This document shows positions 23,101 to 35,541 of a DNA stretch of 64,000 nucleotides, in pieces; position 1 is the stretch's first letter, and each line of letters begins with the position of its first letter. The DNA is taken from the NCBI GenBank assembly GCA_943737045.1, contig CALSFV010000019.1, forward strand, positions 1,354,966 through 1,418,965, in the 5' to 3' direction. This DNA is from Parapristionchus giblindavisi (lineage: Eukaryota > Nematoda > Chromadorea > Rhabditida > Diplogasteridae). Made by a program: the position numbers and the translations under genes. The notes below the pieces were generated by a model. The model saw nothing but the letters and a program-made list of their open reading frames with translations. It did no database searches and was not told where the DNA came from.

Positions 23101-24174
23101 TTTATTATATGAATTTGAAAATACAAAAATAAATCAATAAAATGTTTAAGCAATCGATTGGATATGCCTTCTACCTTCATCTTCTTGGGACCCTCTGCTG
23201 GTTGATTGCCTTCCTCTGTGCACTTACAACCACCTACAAGTTCATCTCCGGATCAGATGATTCTCGCAGGTAATCAATACTTTGCGTTCTACAATACTCA
23301 TCCTTACAGTATCCCGGTACCGAGCACACCTATCACGAACTGATTTTTATATTTTTCCTAATAAATCTCATTAATCTATCGATATTTCGTGAGGTTCTGA
23401 ATGATTATTGATTAGTTAGATCTGATTTTGTCCCTTTTTGAAGCAAACAGATGGTAATCGAGAATTGGACAATGGAACCACACCATCTGCCGCATAATCC
23501 AATGTAATATAGATGTAGTCTAAACATGATTAGTAAATGTCGTCGCGTATCGTAGTGTAGGTACTGTAATCACACCATATATCGAGTAGTGCGCGTTCTG
23601 TGTCACATCTAAGTTTGCGTTGGCTTAGAGGAGAGTGATTTTATTGGCCGAATCAATGTTTCCTCTTCCCATTAAAACTTCTTCCGACATTTTTCGACTG
23701 TTTTGGGAATTTTTTGGTATGAAAATATTTCGGATAAATCAATAAAATCATTCTCCTACAGTAATCCCCGCATGCTCCTCCTTCTTTCTATCCTTTCACC
23801 CTTTGTTTCCCTCCTGAAGTGTGTGTGATGTGATAGTGTTTAGTTAGTATAGTTTGCACCTCTGATTTCAGGCGACCTACAGTACTCTGGCCGACCACAA
23901 CCATGATCTAAGTGGTACCTACCGTATACTATCTCACACTATGCACCAATCAATATCCCGGTATACCGTAATCCATCGTTACCGTAGTCTTCTATTCAGT
24001 GACGATCTTCACTTCCGTGGTCCTTTAAGAGAAGAGCCTCTATTGGACAAGGGATATCCTCCATCATCATCTCATCATTTCTCATCATCACAACAACAAT
24101 TCCCATCATATCGCCCATCTCCAGTCACTGCCTATCGTCCTACAGTTCATAATTATAGAGAAACGAGTGCTTAA
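20125..24174 (+). CDS. Clc-like (claudin-type) four-TM membrane protein, 280 aa
   Basis: Exons 20125-20262, 20820-20912, 21357-21450, 21668-21799, 22495-22586, 23151-23269 and 24000-24174 close all phases. TM1 (LLALSIIFILAGMILVSAG) is followed by FSPAWQVV and REFRAEHQ, then the claudin-like HGLWWDC and a second extracellular Cys in LHCMYK. TM2 is in exon 4 (ILFFIITSLLLAFVSICTG), TM3 in exon 5, TM4 in exon 6 (LLGTLCWLIAFLCALTTTY). The cytoplasmic tail is rich in Ser, Pro and Gln and ends HNYRETSA. This is the nematode Clc-like family, related to the claudin/PMP22 tetraspans of cell contacts. An alternative last exon, 23872-23911, also joins in phase and would give a short tail RRPTVLWPTTTMI. 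Intron 5 holds a MITE and a SINE. AATAAA at 24781-24786 may serve this gene. Confidence 0.92.
21896..22008. mobile_element. MITE family 'AGCTCGGGG', copy 3
   Basis: AAAGGCCCTTCCCGTGTTAA opens, CATTAGCTCGGGGTGTACCT closes, with ACTCTCTCG and GAGGAGAGTTT inside. It abuts a SINE in intron 5 of the Clc-like gene. Confidence 0.75.
22010..22262 (-). mobile_element. tRNA-derived SINE, copy 2
   Basis: On the minus strand: TCCCGTAGCGCAGTGGTAAA (A box) and GCGGGTTCGAAACC (B box) about 35 nt further on, then the tail shared with 2011-2270 (CTAGCGATCAATAAGC; TTCACGAAAATATTTCC). The head is the better preserved of the two. Confidence 0.85.
22842..22936. mobile_element. Small inverted-repeat element, CGCCGTAAC type
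   Basis: ACATCGTTACATTTGAG and GCCTCCGCCGTAAC are mirrored by GTTACGGCGTAGAC and GCAAATTTAACGATGC. It is related to 6723-6831 and lies in intron 5-6 of the Clc-like gene. Confidence 0.7.
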
Positions 24175-24596
24175 ACTTCATTCATTCCTGCCTTTTCTTT
24201 CTATCCATGATATTAACTGTTCCAGTTCAGGCTCAATTTAAATAATCTTATAGAGAAAGTTGCTATAATCAACCTTTTATTTCATTTGAAACACCATTTT
24301 ATTGTTCTTGAGAAGTTTATTTTTATTATATTTACTGAACTGAGACTATTCCATCAATGTATTTCCATTGCCTCTTTATACAGTATTTACCTTGAGTACA
24401 TATCGGCTTCGTTAATTGTTCCTTTTATTCTACATGAATGACTTCTTATTCTCTAAACACCGTAAGTCCACTATTATTTGTTCCTCTCCACTCTGTATGT
24501 GTATATGTCCATTTTCTTTCTAAATTCAATATTAGACTTCCATTCCCTCTTTCACAAGCGTTTAGATACTCTGTGTGTTCACTTATCACTATTTTC

Positions 24597-24644
24597 TCTC
24601 CCTCTCCCTCTCCTTCCCCCTCTCCCTCTCCCTCTCCCTCTCCC
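24597..24644 (+). repeat. CCCTCT microsatellite
   Basis: Near-perfect CCCTCT array, in the likely 3' UTR of the Clc-like gene. Confidence 0.85.
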
Positions 24645-26097
24645 TTTTGTTCTCACCAATCTGAATCATCTCAATCATTCGCTTCTATATTCTCATCTCT
24701 CATGGATCAGTTCATTTACTGAAAGCTCATACATATAATTTGTTCACTTTCTCCATTCAAAACTGCGAAAATTTCGTGTTAATAAAGATAATACCTCATC
24801 GGTTATTTCATTTGTTTATTTTTTTCTAATATAAAACGCACTTTTTTTATTTTGCTTGCGTAATAAGAAAAATAATGAATAATATAATAATAAATTGTAA
24901 AAATGTGTTATGTTACTGTGACCTTCAAGGAATTATCGGTTTGTCTGAAGCTCTTCATTTCTCACACTATTATTCTGTTCTATGTTTCCGATTGATTATT
25001 ATGAAGCAATTGATCACAAACAGTTCAAAGTCATAATAGTATACCGTTTTCTTCGGAATGAGAGCAATTAGAGTGAAGAGAGTTTCAGTATTGAGAGATA
25101 AAATTATAAACTTTTCTTATTTTGACGATAACTTTCAGAATGACATTTAGTCCCTTCTTTTCTCCAATTGAAGACCTCCAGTAGACTCAATAGGATAGTT
25201 CATCGTTCCTTTCAATTTGATTACATTCTCTTCATTTCAACTTCTTTTATCTCTTCCAATGCAAACTCATAAACTTCCTTCTACAAAACCTTTCCTTATT
25301 TAGTGAGGAACGACGTTCAAGTCACTTCCTCTTTCTACTTTTCATCCAACTTAAATTTAATTAAATTTAAAAAAAAAACTTTTTTCATATGGTTAACAGG
25401 CGCGTTCTGCTTCAAATATATTCATGGTTAAATAGTTTGAAGAGCATGATTCAGTGGTCTTTATTCTTGTGAACTTCCTGAACCTTCTCTCTATACTTTC
25501 ATCTTCTTCTTCTACGCCATGATCTCTCATATCCTTCCGTTTCTCACTCTTTCATTCTTTGGTTACATATTATTTCACAAATATTCTACATAAAACGAAA
25601 CGTTCAAAATCCTTGCAATTAGAGCAACTTAGAGAAATACGGAAAAAATAGACAAAGTTTCTTTTTTGCGGTAACATCATGAATCTGTAACATTCGCATC
25701 TATAGAACAGTTCCACTGTTTAACTTTTAATCCCATGTTTTCTGCGTTCAAAAAGGGAGAACAGGTATAAAGGAAGTTTCAAGTCTCTAGCTGTTCAGAG
25801 AACCGGGATATTTGATATGAAATGTTGAATTCAACCAGTTGAAATGAGGCTTTACAACAAATATTACGATTACGAAAATATTTCTTACACAATTCACGTG
25901 AGGGTTTCGCACAAATTAAAAAAATACTATCCAAATTTTCTCTTATTGTTTTTCGTGTTTCCTCAATCATAATACAGATTTATTATCTAATATATTTGAC
26001 TGTATTACGTAGATTATGTGTTTATAAATGTATTTTTATACGTAAACTGATCAAGAATATGATTTTAGCAACACTTCCTTGAGATTTTACCTCTTTC

Positions 26098-26156
26098 TCT
26101 CTACCTCTCAGTCTATTTCCTCTCTCTACCTCTCTCTCACTCTCTCTCTCTCTCCA
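26098..26156 (+). repeat. CT-rich tract
   Basis: CTACCTCT and CTCTCT units. Confidence 0.75.
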
Positions 26157-26658
26157 TCACTCGGTGCTAAAAGTGGACAAGTCTCTAATCTAATGAGAGA
26201 AATGTCTACTCTAGTAAAGAAAAGAAGAAGAAATGAATGACTTCTTCCTATTCATTCATCAATCTTCTCTACCTTTTTTCTCTTTGAATCATCTGATTAG
26301 TTATCAATCGATATATCTATTTTTAAAGTTTTCCACATTTGGATAAATATTAGCGCTAATGGAATGACTTGACAGGGAAGAGGTGTGAGAGAAAGAAATG
26401 GAAAAAAGATAGAAAAAGTAGTACTCTCACTCTTTACCTTCCCATCGTTTTCCCAATCACAGATCTATTCATTTTGATAAATGTACTGACTACGTGGGTG
26501 ATATCACACCTCCTTGATACTACTTATTTTTTGGTTATTTACATTTTACTCACTCTCGAATTCCTAATTCCAGAGGACTTTAATCGCGGTTTGCCATGAT
26601 CTTATTGTTAGTGATTTTTTTTATTTTTTATGTTCACGATTCATGACTTGGTCTAATT

Positions 26659-26762
26659 TAAAGGCACACCTAGAGCTAATCTTACTCTCCTCTCTGGCAA
26701 AACTCTCTCGTATGCAAAAAGTGAGAGAGCAATTCCAGAGCGGAGAGTTTAAAATCGGCATG
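26659..26762. mobile_element. MITE family 'AGCTCGGGG', copy 4
   Basis: AAAGGCACACCTAGAGCTAA opens; ACTCTCTCGTATGC and CCAGAGCGGAGAGTTTAAAA follow. The far end is worn. Confidence 0.7.
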
Positions 26763-27028
26763 GTTATCTTCAAATTCATGGTACCCTTGGTAACTTTTTC
26801 TGATTTGATCGAAATATTTCATAAGAGTAAACGAAACATAACAATCTTCTCCTTCTTCTTCACATGGATTTGTAAGTATATCATAAATAGTCCATTGTTT
26901 CGAGTTCATTTAATCCCTTTCAAAAGAGAAGAGATAATATATCTTATAAAGAAAGATTATGAACAGTTTCAAAGAGAATGGAGAGAGACACATACTCCCT
27001 TTTACAGGATTAGTTTAGTCTTAGGAAC

Positions 27029-27298
27029 CTCTCCCTCTCCCTCTCCATCCCTCTCCCTCTCCCTTACTCTCCCTCCCTCTCCCTCTACCCTTCCAATCTC
27101 TCTCCTTCGTCATTCTTTCCATACTTTTATTGCGCACTGCACCTAGTCAATTTTCTCCCATACGAACAGATAAAGTCTTCGGCTATTTCTGGACAAGACA
27201 CGCTTCACTTTATATCTCTACCTCTCCATATCTCGCTTCTCCCTCTCCCTTTCTCTCCCTCCCTCTCCCTCTACATCTCTCTCCTTACCTCTCCCTCA
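27029..27298 (+). repeat. CCCTCT polypyrimidine tracts
   Basis: Two tracts, 27029-27105 and 27218-27298, of CCCTCT and TACCTCT units. Confidence 0.8.
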
Positions 27299-28092
27299 TT
27301 CATTAATATACTTTACTGATCTTCTCATAATCGTCAGCTGTTCAATTCATTCAATAGATGTGATGGGAATGTATTGGGTGGAGATCATTAATCAATATTA
27401 TCCATTCAATAATCTTTAAATTGAGTATCAACTGTCTTCTTCTTCTCTTTAAATATCACGATAATCGATTGATCTTCATTCTTTCTTCAATTTCAATGAG
27501 TACTCGACTCACTTTTTTCCTCCATATAAACCAAACTTTTCAATTCATTTAAAAAATGCACAACAAATTAGTCTTTTTAATGTTCCCTTTTCGCAAGATG
27601 AGCCTTTCCTTAGTCGACGTGATACTCATACAGTATTCATCAGCTATGATCATTACACTATCGTCCTTCATTGTTTATCCCTACCATCTCCCCCTCCTCT
27701 TCTCCTCTTCTCATCTGATTTGGACACATAATCATCCCGAGTACGAACCATATTTACTCCCTTGTCTCTTCCTGTCACAAAAGATAGATAGAAATGACAA
27801 AAAGCTTCTGCCTCTCCTTGTATTACCATTAGATGTCCACTCCATATCTGAAATATCCAAAGCCTCTCTTGTTCATTTTTGATCAAACTGAACAGGATTT
27901 CTCATATTTCAAACCATTTTATCCCTGAATTCTGAGTACCCGCCATGCCTAAACTGTAAGAATCCAAAGAAAAATTCACACATAGAAAAATATCTCGCTT
28001 GTCTGGTTTTCGCCGAAAATGGCTTATGAATCTGTTACGGTAAGTAGACGCTGTGGGAGTTCTCGTTTTTGATGTTTCCTCCCTACCTCGAA

Positions 28093-28200
28093 CTCCTCAT
28101 CTCTCCTCCCTCTCCACTTCCCCTCCCTCTCCTCCCCTCCATCTCTCCTCCCCTCCCTCTCTCCTCCCCTCCCTCTCTCCTCTCCTACCTCTCCTTCCAC
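28093..28200 (+). repeat. CTCCTCCCCTCC tandem tract
   Basis: Units of about 16 bp, CTCTCCTCCCCTCC, repeat four to five times. Confidence 0.8.
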
Positions 28201-29069
28201 TTCATCATCTTCAATTCCATCATGATCATTCTAAAAGGGAAGTACGGTAGAATAATCATGACACCTCAAATATCTCCCAGACTCACGCCTTTTATGGTTT
28301 ATGTCGAAGATTTCATGCCTGTTACACTCTTCAGAATCTCTCCCTCTACCTTCTCCCTTCTCTCCCTCTCCCTCTGCCTCTCTAGTTATTCAAGAGGTAC
28401 ATCCCACGTCTTCCTTCAATATTTCTTGGTCTCACTAATCTGTATCCACTTCAAACTAAAAGTGAACTGCAATCCTCTTTACAAGTGTAATGAACACTTC
28501 TTCTTCTCATCTAAAATGATACCAACAACAACTCTTCATTCTTCTTCTTCTTCTTAGACTCAATTTGCATTTTTATAGTTGTGTACAGTATCGAATATTT
28601 TAATGTCTTCTATTATTCTTCCCACCTTCATTGTCTCTATTTTACGTTCAACAAAAACAGCAGCAATCATCTGTCAACGTTAATCACTCTTATCTTTCTT
28701 TACGAGACTGTAGAACATGATCTCGACAATTTTCTAGATTTTAATGTTTTTTTTAAATTTCAATTTCAATTTATCCATATAAAGAGGGTAAGAGGGTAAG
28801 GACACATCCGCAATAACTTGTAAATGCTAATAATTCTTATCATTTTTTACGATACTGTAGAACATGATCTCGTCTGATTTCTAGTTTTTTTTTTTTTCAA
28901 AAAAAGTATCCATATAGTAGATGATCGATTGAACTTTAGTCAGTCAGTTCATCTCATCTGTCCTCTTCTTCTTCATCCTTTCCATTCAATAACGTGACAA
29001 TTCTTGCGAGATCGAGATTGAATAGAATATCGTCTGGATATTTGTCAATGAAGATGTGTGATGATACAT

Positions 29070-29210
29070 GAGATACTTCTACCTCTACATCTACCTCTAA
29101 TTCTACCTCTCCCTCTACCTCTATCTCTCCCTCTCCCTCTCTCCATCTACCTCTACCTCTACCTCTACCTCTGAATCTACATCGCCTCCTCCTCTCTCCC
29201 TCTCAAGCTC
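29070..29210 (+). repeat. TACCTC tandem tract
   Basis: TACCTC/CCCTCT hexamers, most regular at 29143-29172. Confidence 0.8.
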
Positions 29211-29510
29211 TCAGTTACAATATCTATTGAGGAGGTCGTGAAAGTAGAGTGGTACACAATCTCAGATGAATCTACCATCTCTATATCCATTCATTTGATG
29301 TATTTTCTCACTTTTCAAAGAGAAAACATCATTAGTTCCTATGAAGTGTTGATCATCTCAAAAGACAATTGTTTCTATACTACCATAAGATGAATATAAT
29401 TTTCTCTATTTTAAATCAAATATAATATGGATCAGATATCGACAATTACAAAAATATTTGACAAAGACTACAACTTTTTTTAAACAATACGTGTTGTTTT
29501 ATCGCTTCTA

Positions 29511-29631
29511 TTAAAGACACGCCCCGTTCTGATTTTACTCTACGATCTGGCAACACTCTCTCGTAGATAAAGAAATCGAGAGAGCATCGCCAGACCGGAG
29601 AGTTTTAAATAATCTTGGAATATGCCTTTAA
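29511..29631. mobile_element. MITE family 'AGCTCGGGG', copy 5
   Basis: TTAAAGACACGCCCCG at the left and ATATGCCTTTAA at the right are inverted; the middle holds ACTCTCTCG and CAGACCGGAGAGTTT. Confidence 0.75.
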
Positions 29632-29841
29632 GTGAGTTGAACTGTCATCCTCTAATCTTCATTCATTATGCTCACGTATGATTCCTTTCTTCCAGTATTT
29701 CTTTCCACTTCTTCTTCAGTCATCCACTCCATTCTATCATAAGGAAGAGTCCTCTTCAAGTCATAATCTACACTTGAAACATTTGCCACGACTTCCAGAC
29801 TCGTTTAGAAGTTGAAAAGGAAAAAAAGAACGGGTTGAGAA

Positions 29842-30305
29842 TGGAGAGGTAGAGAAAGGAGAGGGAGAGATAGAGAGGGAGAGGTAGAGAAGAGAGAGGT
29901 AGAGGAAGGAGAGGGAGAGAGGTAGAGGAAGGAGAGGGAGAGAGGTAGAGGAAGGAGAGGGAGAGATAGAGAGGGAGAGGTAGAGAGATAGCGAAGGGAG
30001 AGTTAGAGAAAGCAGAGGGAGAGATAGAGAGGTAGAGAAAGGAGAGGGAGAGATAGAGAGGTAGAGAAGGGAGAGGGAGAGGTAGAGAGATAGAGAAGGG
30101 AGAGGGAGATAAAGGAGAGGGAGAGGAAGAGAAAGAAAAGGGAGAGTTAGAGAGGTGGAGGAAGGAGAGGGAGAGATAGAGAGGCAGAGGAAGGAGAGGT
30201 AGAGGAAGGAGAAGGAGAGGAAGGATAGGGAGAGGTAGAGGAAAAGGAAGGAGTGGGAGAGATAGAGATAGAGAGGAAGGAGGGATAGAGGTAGAGGGAG
30301 AGAGT
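29842..30305 (+). repeat. Polypurine block, GAGGTAGAGAAGGGAGAGG type
   Basis: About 460 bp almost wholly of A and G with T only in GGTAGAG/GATAGAG units of 12-30 bp. The strand is opposite to the tracts between 16 and 29 kb. Confidence 0.85.
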
Positions 30306-30636
30306 CCTAGTCATCATCATCATCATCATCGTTTAGTATGAGTCTTCTTCATTGGTTGTCTCATTACCGTGTCCAATTCTCTTTCTACTCTATCTTTTGT
30401 TCCTTCTAGAGTCATATCTATAGTCATAAACATGATATCGACTACTATTATTATCATTGATCAACATTGTTCCTTCGATCCTTCAATTATCAATAGATAT
30501 AGAAGCAAAGTTATAATAATAAGTTATATAATAAGTTATATAATATATAATAAGTTATATAGAAGCACCTATTAAGATATTCAATGAACTCACATCATTT
30601 TTTTCTATTTTTCGTTATATTCCATTCATTATGGTC

Positions 30637-30692
30637 TATATAAAGATCGCCTTCCCTGCGAAGTGAGGCGCATCGCAATCACCTCACTTCGC
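30637..30692 (+). promoter_or_regulatory. TATA-like box and 11-bp hairpin upstream of channel gene
   Basis: TCTATATAAAG near 30636-30646 resembles a TATA box. GCGAAGTGAGG at 30658-30668 is exactly complementary to CCTCACTTCGC at 30682-30692 with a 13-nt loop. Both lie 190-245 bp before the start codon of the ligand-gated channel. A promoter role is inference. Confidence 0.35.
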
Positions 30693-30850
30693 CATTGTTT
30701 TCCATGCTGTATAATGTGTTTACAAATCTGTGTTTCGTCGTGTTTCACTCATTCGATATGATTAAAATCGCAACAAAAATGAAAGTGAAGCGGATCACTA
30801 AGATCCGCCGCGAATTGCATTTGTTGTTAGGGAAGGAGACTGTATGTAAT

Positions 30851-30863
30851 TAATATTTTTCAG
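30851..30863 (+). promoter_or_regulatory. Candidate spliced-leader acceptor of channel gene
   Basis: TAATATTTTTCAG ends 18 bp before ATG 30882, with no in-frame upstream exon of sensible intron length. Confidence 0.5.
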
Positions 30864-30881
30864 TGTCATTCGAATGTTCCA

Positions 30882-33800
30882 ATGAGATTATCGATTATTC
30901 TTCTTCATTTCTTCTTCATATCATTGATCTACTCAATACGAATCGATAATGACTACAATCTATCTTCGGAAGATGAATTTGTAACTGCAAAGTTTGTTTT
31001 CATTTATGCTTTCTTGGATATCGATCATTTCATCAATATTATAATGTGAAAGTGAGCGCGAAAAAGGAATCCGTTATTTGAAAAGAAAATTTTAAACAAT
31101 TTTTTAAAATAAACATAATAGGACGGTAAAGAGAGAGTTTTTGTGGCATTCAGGAAAAATAATATTTTCAAACACGAAAGAAGCGTGCAGGGCGCATTGC
31201 ATTCTACATAATTTGATTTTCTCTGAAAAACAGTTCGATAATTTGACGTTCTCTGAAAATAATTAGAGTAGTTTTGCTCAGTTATTTATGCGATTTCCAT
31301 CTCATTTAAATTAATTCTTTCGAACAGATAGTAAAAAGTGTTTTCGATTAACAAAAAAATACATCTACATCATCTGCATCACATCATTGATGCAAAAATA
31401 TATGATTATACAAAAATATGTAATATAAATTGAGGCGATATTTATTCATTACCAATGAACTCTATATTGTTATGCTCTCAATGAAAGATTTCCTTTAAGG
31501 CCTCCTCGACAGAAGAACAAGAATTGTTCTCGAGATATTCAAATCATAGACAAATTATTGAATGGAACAGGATATAATAAGTTCAGGATACCCAGTATGT
31601 TAATCGATATATTTACAGTATAATTTTAATATGAATTTTGTTTAAATCTGACAAATATGATGGAAATGAATAGTCATATCTATATCTATCATTTATTGTA
31701 TTGGAGAGATATGTAGATCAGAATATTAAAAGTTTATGAAGAAAATATTTCCATGGTTAAATAAATTTTTGCCTTTATTTATTTTTGTCAGTTAGAGATG
31801 TGACTCTATTATAAGCCTCTTCATCTCCTTTTCTCTTCTTCATTTCAATAATTGGGTGGTCATCTCTATAATAATGGGAACAGTCGTATATTTACATTCG
31901 ATTACTAAAGAGGAAGTAATAGAGACAATCACATTGTACTATTGAAAGTGTAGATAAAAACTATGAATGAACTCACATTTGATAGATATATTGAAAGTTT
32001 GTTAGTATTATAATGAAACATCAATGGAGTCGTATTGTCATTTATAGAAGCAATTAAGGGTCCTAAACAATTAAACTGAAATGCTTACGTCAGTCGCTGG
32101 TGACGCATTAGAGTAATGTTTAGTTACAAAGATGACTTGTTCATCAAAAATTCCGCTTAAAAACTTGAAAAGTTTTTAAAATGTGTCGGGTGCATTTTAT
32201 ACAGTAACGCATAAAATTTGTTTTTTTTTAAACGTTAAACGAAATAAGATAATTTTCAGCTGATGATGGAGTTCGAGTGAATGTTGAATTCTGGATTCAA
32301 GCAATCACTTCCATTAATGAAATAACCAATGATTTCGAGGTATCCCATATCCTTTGATCTTTGATCTTTCATTTATCAATATTTCTTTGAATGTTTACGT
32401 GTTAATTCATATTTCCTTCCAAGATTTATCTTATTCGAATGTTTTCTGAGACAAAATGAATGTGAATTAAGCGAAAAGAAATTGATGATCAAATCATAAA
32501 TGTAAAGAAGTTTATCACAAGATAGATACATAGAGGAGGAAAATATTGTCGGTTATGCTCTCACATGAACCAGAGATGAATATAGTCGGTGGAATATGAA
32601 TAAATCGTTGACCGATTTGCAAAACTTCCATCAACGGATTATCATTGATTTAAAATGTGTAATTTATGTGCCAATATAAAAAAAAGAAATATGAAATTAA
32701 CTTAGTAAAATGTAAAAAAATCATAAAAATAATTAAGATGGATATCTACATCAATGAGATGTGGTTGGATCCAGCTCTTAATTTCGAACATCTTTCTCCA
32801 TGCAAACAAAATCTTTCATTGAACCACCAGGTTTGATCTTGTTACCTATGGATAACTAATGGTTAACTAATCGAACCATAGTTCAGGTTCTGGATCGTCT
32901 ATGGACACCCAATAGTTGTTTCATCAATAGTAAAATAGCACAGATTCATGATTCTCCGTTTAAGTATGTTTCATTCGTCCTAGATTATATCTGAAATCAG
33001 CGGTTTTGCAATACATCGGACCTAGGGAACATAAAAAATCGATCTAATTCGAAAAGTTGCTTCGTTATTCATAATTGATCTTTTAAGAAACGTCTTCCTC
33101 ATGTTATATCCAAATGGTACAGTATGGGTCAACTATGTGAGTTCATGTTTCAATACTCTATTTCATTCCATTCACTCTAGCGTAACTGATGTCACATACG
33201 ATAGTTCTTTGATGTCTAAAAAACTATAATTAGTGTTCCGTTAATACTCTGTTCTCAGTCAGATTCTCGTTTAGTACACTGAACATCAAATGTTCCTCAA
33301 TACTTTCTCCTCTAAGTCCATTCCGTTCATTCTAATCTTCTATCATCAATCATTTCTTATTCTTTTCTTCAGAGAACTCGAGTCAAAGGACCATGTGCTC
33401 TAGATTTGTCCAATTTTCCATTGGACATTCAAACTTGTAATCTCATCTACGAAAGGTAAAACGATCGATTAATCAATAAATAAATTTTTCCAGTTTCATT
33501 AAAATTGCTAACAGACATGCAGTGCATTTGGGTGAAATTCCCGTGATTTGTGCAGTAAACGTACTGTAGATTCCCTTGAATCCTATTCGTTGTAAAGGGC
33601 TTCTTGTCTAAATCTGTTTTGTCTAAGACATTTACGATTGAACTTGTGTTACCATGAACTATCCTCGACGTCCTTTGCAAACAAACAAAGAATTAGATGA
33701 GAATAGATGAGAATGATGTGATTTCAGTTTCAATTATAACAATCAAGAAGTCCAAATGAGATGGTCTCCAGCATCATCCGATCCAGTAAAAACAACATCA

Positions 33801-35541
33801 GAGATTGTTCTTCCTGATTTCAATCTAATCAATATCACTGCTTCTCTTATTAATGAACCATATCCAGCTGGAATGTGGGATGAATTACATGTATATCTAG
33901 TATTTGAGAGGAGATACATTTGGTACTTCATGCAAGCATATCTACCAACTTATTTGACCATATTCATAAGGTTTGATTTTTATTATTATTCCACTCTATC
34001 AATCAATATATTTTGTAAGACAACAAATTGAAAGTAAATTTAATGAAACAACTAAAGAAGAGTATAATTGAAGAGGATATCCAAGATATCTAAAAACACG
34101 ATTACTTAAATCAATAATTAATTTGAAAAGAATTAAGTTGGGTATCATTCTCTCTTGGTCCTCGTGCAATTCCTGCTCGAACAATGTTAGGAGTCAATGC
34201 TCTTCTCGCTATGATATTCCAATTTGGAAATATAATGAGAAATCTTCCACGTGTTTCGTATATCAAAGCTATCGGTAAGCTTTTCTTCGTCATGGCATTA
34301 TTTACTTATTTATCATCTTACAAAATGTTCGAGTGCAAATAAAATTGTGTGAAATAGCATGACCAAATTATGACCCTATTAGCCCAAATTTGAACCGATT
34401 TGTAGCGGACGATAATATATGAGGTCAGATTTTTCTGTCCGCCATAAATTGTTTTTTTGTGACATTCGTCGACGCCATCAATTTGGTCCAAATACGAATG
34501 CACCTGAAAGAGGTCACAAAAATATTTTCGTGCCTCAAACGGATTGAAACCCTTTCGAAAACACAAAATTACTACGGCCATGAATAGAATAGAATACATT
34601 GAATGTCTATTGATAGATGTGTGGATGTTGGTGTCGATGACGTTTATATTCTGTTCTCTTCTCGAATTAGCCATCGTTGGATATAAGGTAATATTGATTG
34701 ATTCATTATGATTTATTGATTGGATTGATTGAGGTGAAAGATGAGTCTCCCAATTCTAAGAAGAAACACACCATTTGTAAGAAGGTTTGTAGTTCTCTAG
34801 ATTTATATTTATCCATATCATATTCTACGTGTGAAAAGCCATTCATGAAAACAATACAAACATTTCAATAATGTATGTCAAATAAACCAAAAGTGAACAT
34901 TTTTGACTCATTCATTATGTAATTCTGTGCACATAAATAATATAGTTAATTCTTTGCAACGATTATTTCAATTTTGTTCTCTTAAAAGTTCTGCTTTTTA
35001 ATGAATAGACCGTGTGATTCCATCTTCCGCTATTGCACCCGTGAGGAATGACAAAAACAAGACTGAGAAATAGGAAAACAATGAACCTGATTATCTTCTT
35101 AGTAAAAAACCACCATCACGAATGCATTTTATTTAGAAAAAACCGCTTAATATTAATTGACCGAATTGGCAATAATTTCGGAAAATCTTCAGGTCGAAAC
35201 AGCCTTCGAATCGTCTCCACCTGGCCTGTGCAGATACGATGAACGATACATGTTGCCTCTCGACCGGAAACCTCTGGGGTACTGTATTCATTGATTATCG
35301 ATTGATCATTACATTCTTCAGATCTTACCGTATGCGGTTGCCTCAATGGCCTCCGGCTTTTTTGTATTGGCCTCCCGAAAAGATTGATTCAATATCTTCT
35401 ATTCTATTTCCGACCATGTTCGCTCTGTTTAATGTGAGTGATGTAATTTTAAACATTTAAATAATTGCTTAAAATATTTAGATCATTTACTGGTCATACT
35501 ACACCCAGCGCAAATACGCTATGAGGGCTCATCTTGGATAA
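30882..35541 (+). CDS. Cys-loop ligand-gated ion channel subunit, anion (PAR) type, 448 aa
   Basis: Fourteen exons (30882-30991, 31500-31594, 32260-32339, 32738-32830, 32887-32963, 33088-33136, 33373-33455, 33728-33970, 34138-34274, 34617-34687, 34734-34784, 35193-35278, 35322-35433, 35482-35541) close all phases. A signal peptide ([18 protein letters not shown]) is followed by the extracellular domain with [17 protein letters not shown] and the Cys loop [15 protein letters not shown] (13 residues between cysteines). TM1 is in exon 8 ([16 protein letters not shown]). TM2 starts GPRAIPAR and runs [16 protein letters not shown]: the Pro-Ala-Arg motif at its cytoplasmic end is the mark of chloride-selective members. 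TM3 is [20 protein letters not shown]4 [17 protein letters not shown]. The loop between TM3 and TM4 is short (about 80 residues). It belongs to the nematode LGC/GluCl/GABA-type group; the ligand cannot be told. Confidence 0.94.

Larger units (their letters stand above)
24175..30600. other. 6.4 kb intergenic region, no gene recognised
   Basis: Between the Clc-like and ligand-gated channel genes, both on the plus strand. AT-rich sequence with polypyrimidine tracts up to 29.2 kb and a polypurine block from 29.84 kb, two MITEs, and a GT-rich/AT-rich filler. Open frames here (for example 26643-27146 and 28069-28557) run into CT repeats and lack coding composition. Confidence 0.6.

Noticed and set aside
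26643..27146. 167-codon ORF
   Set aside because: Runs through a MITE and a CCCTCT tract; no sustained coding composition.
34318..34674. 118-codon minus-strand ORF
   Set aside because: Overlaps a confirmed channel exon antisense and otherwise lies in its intron; most likely chance.
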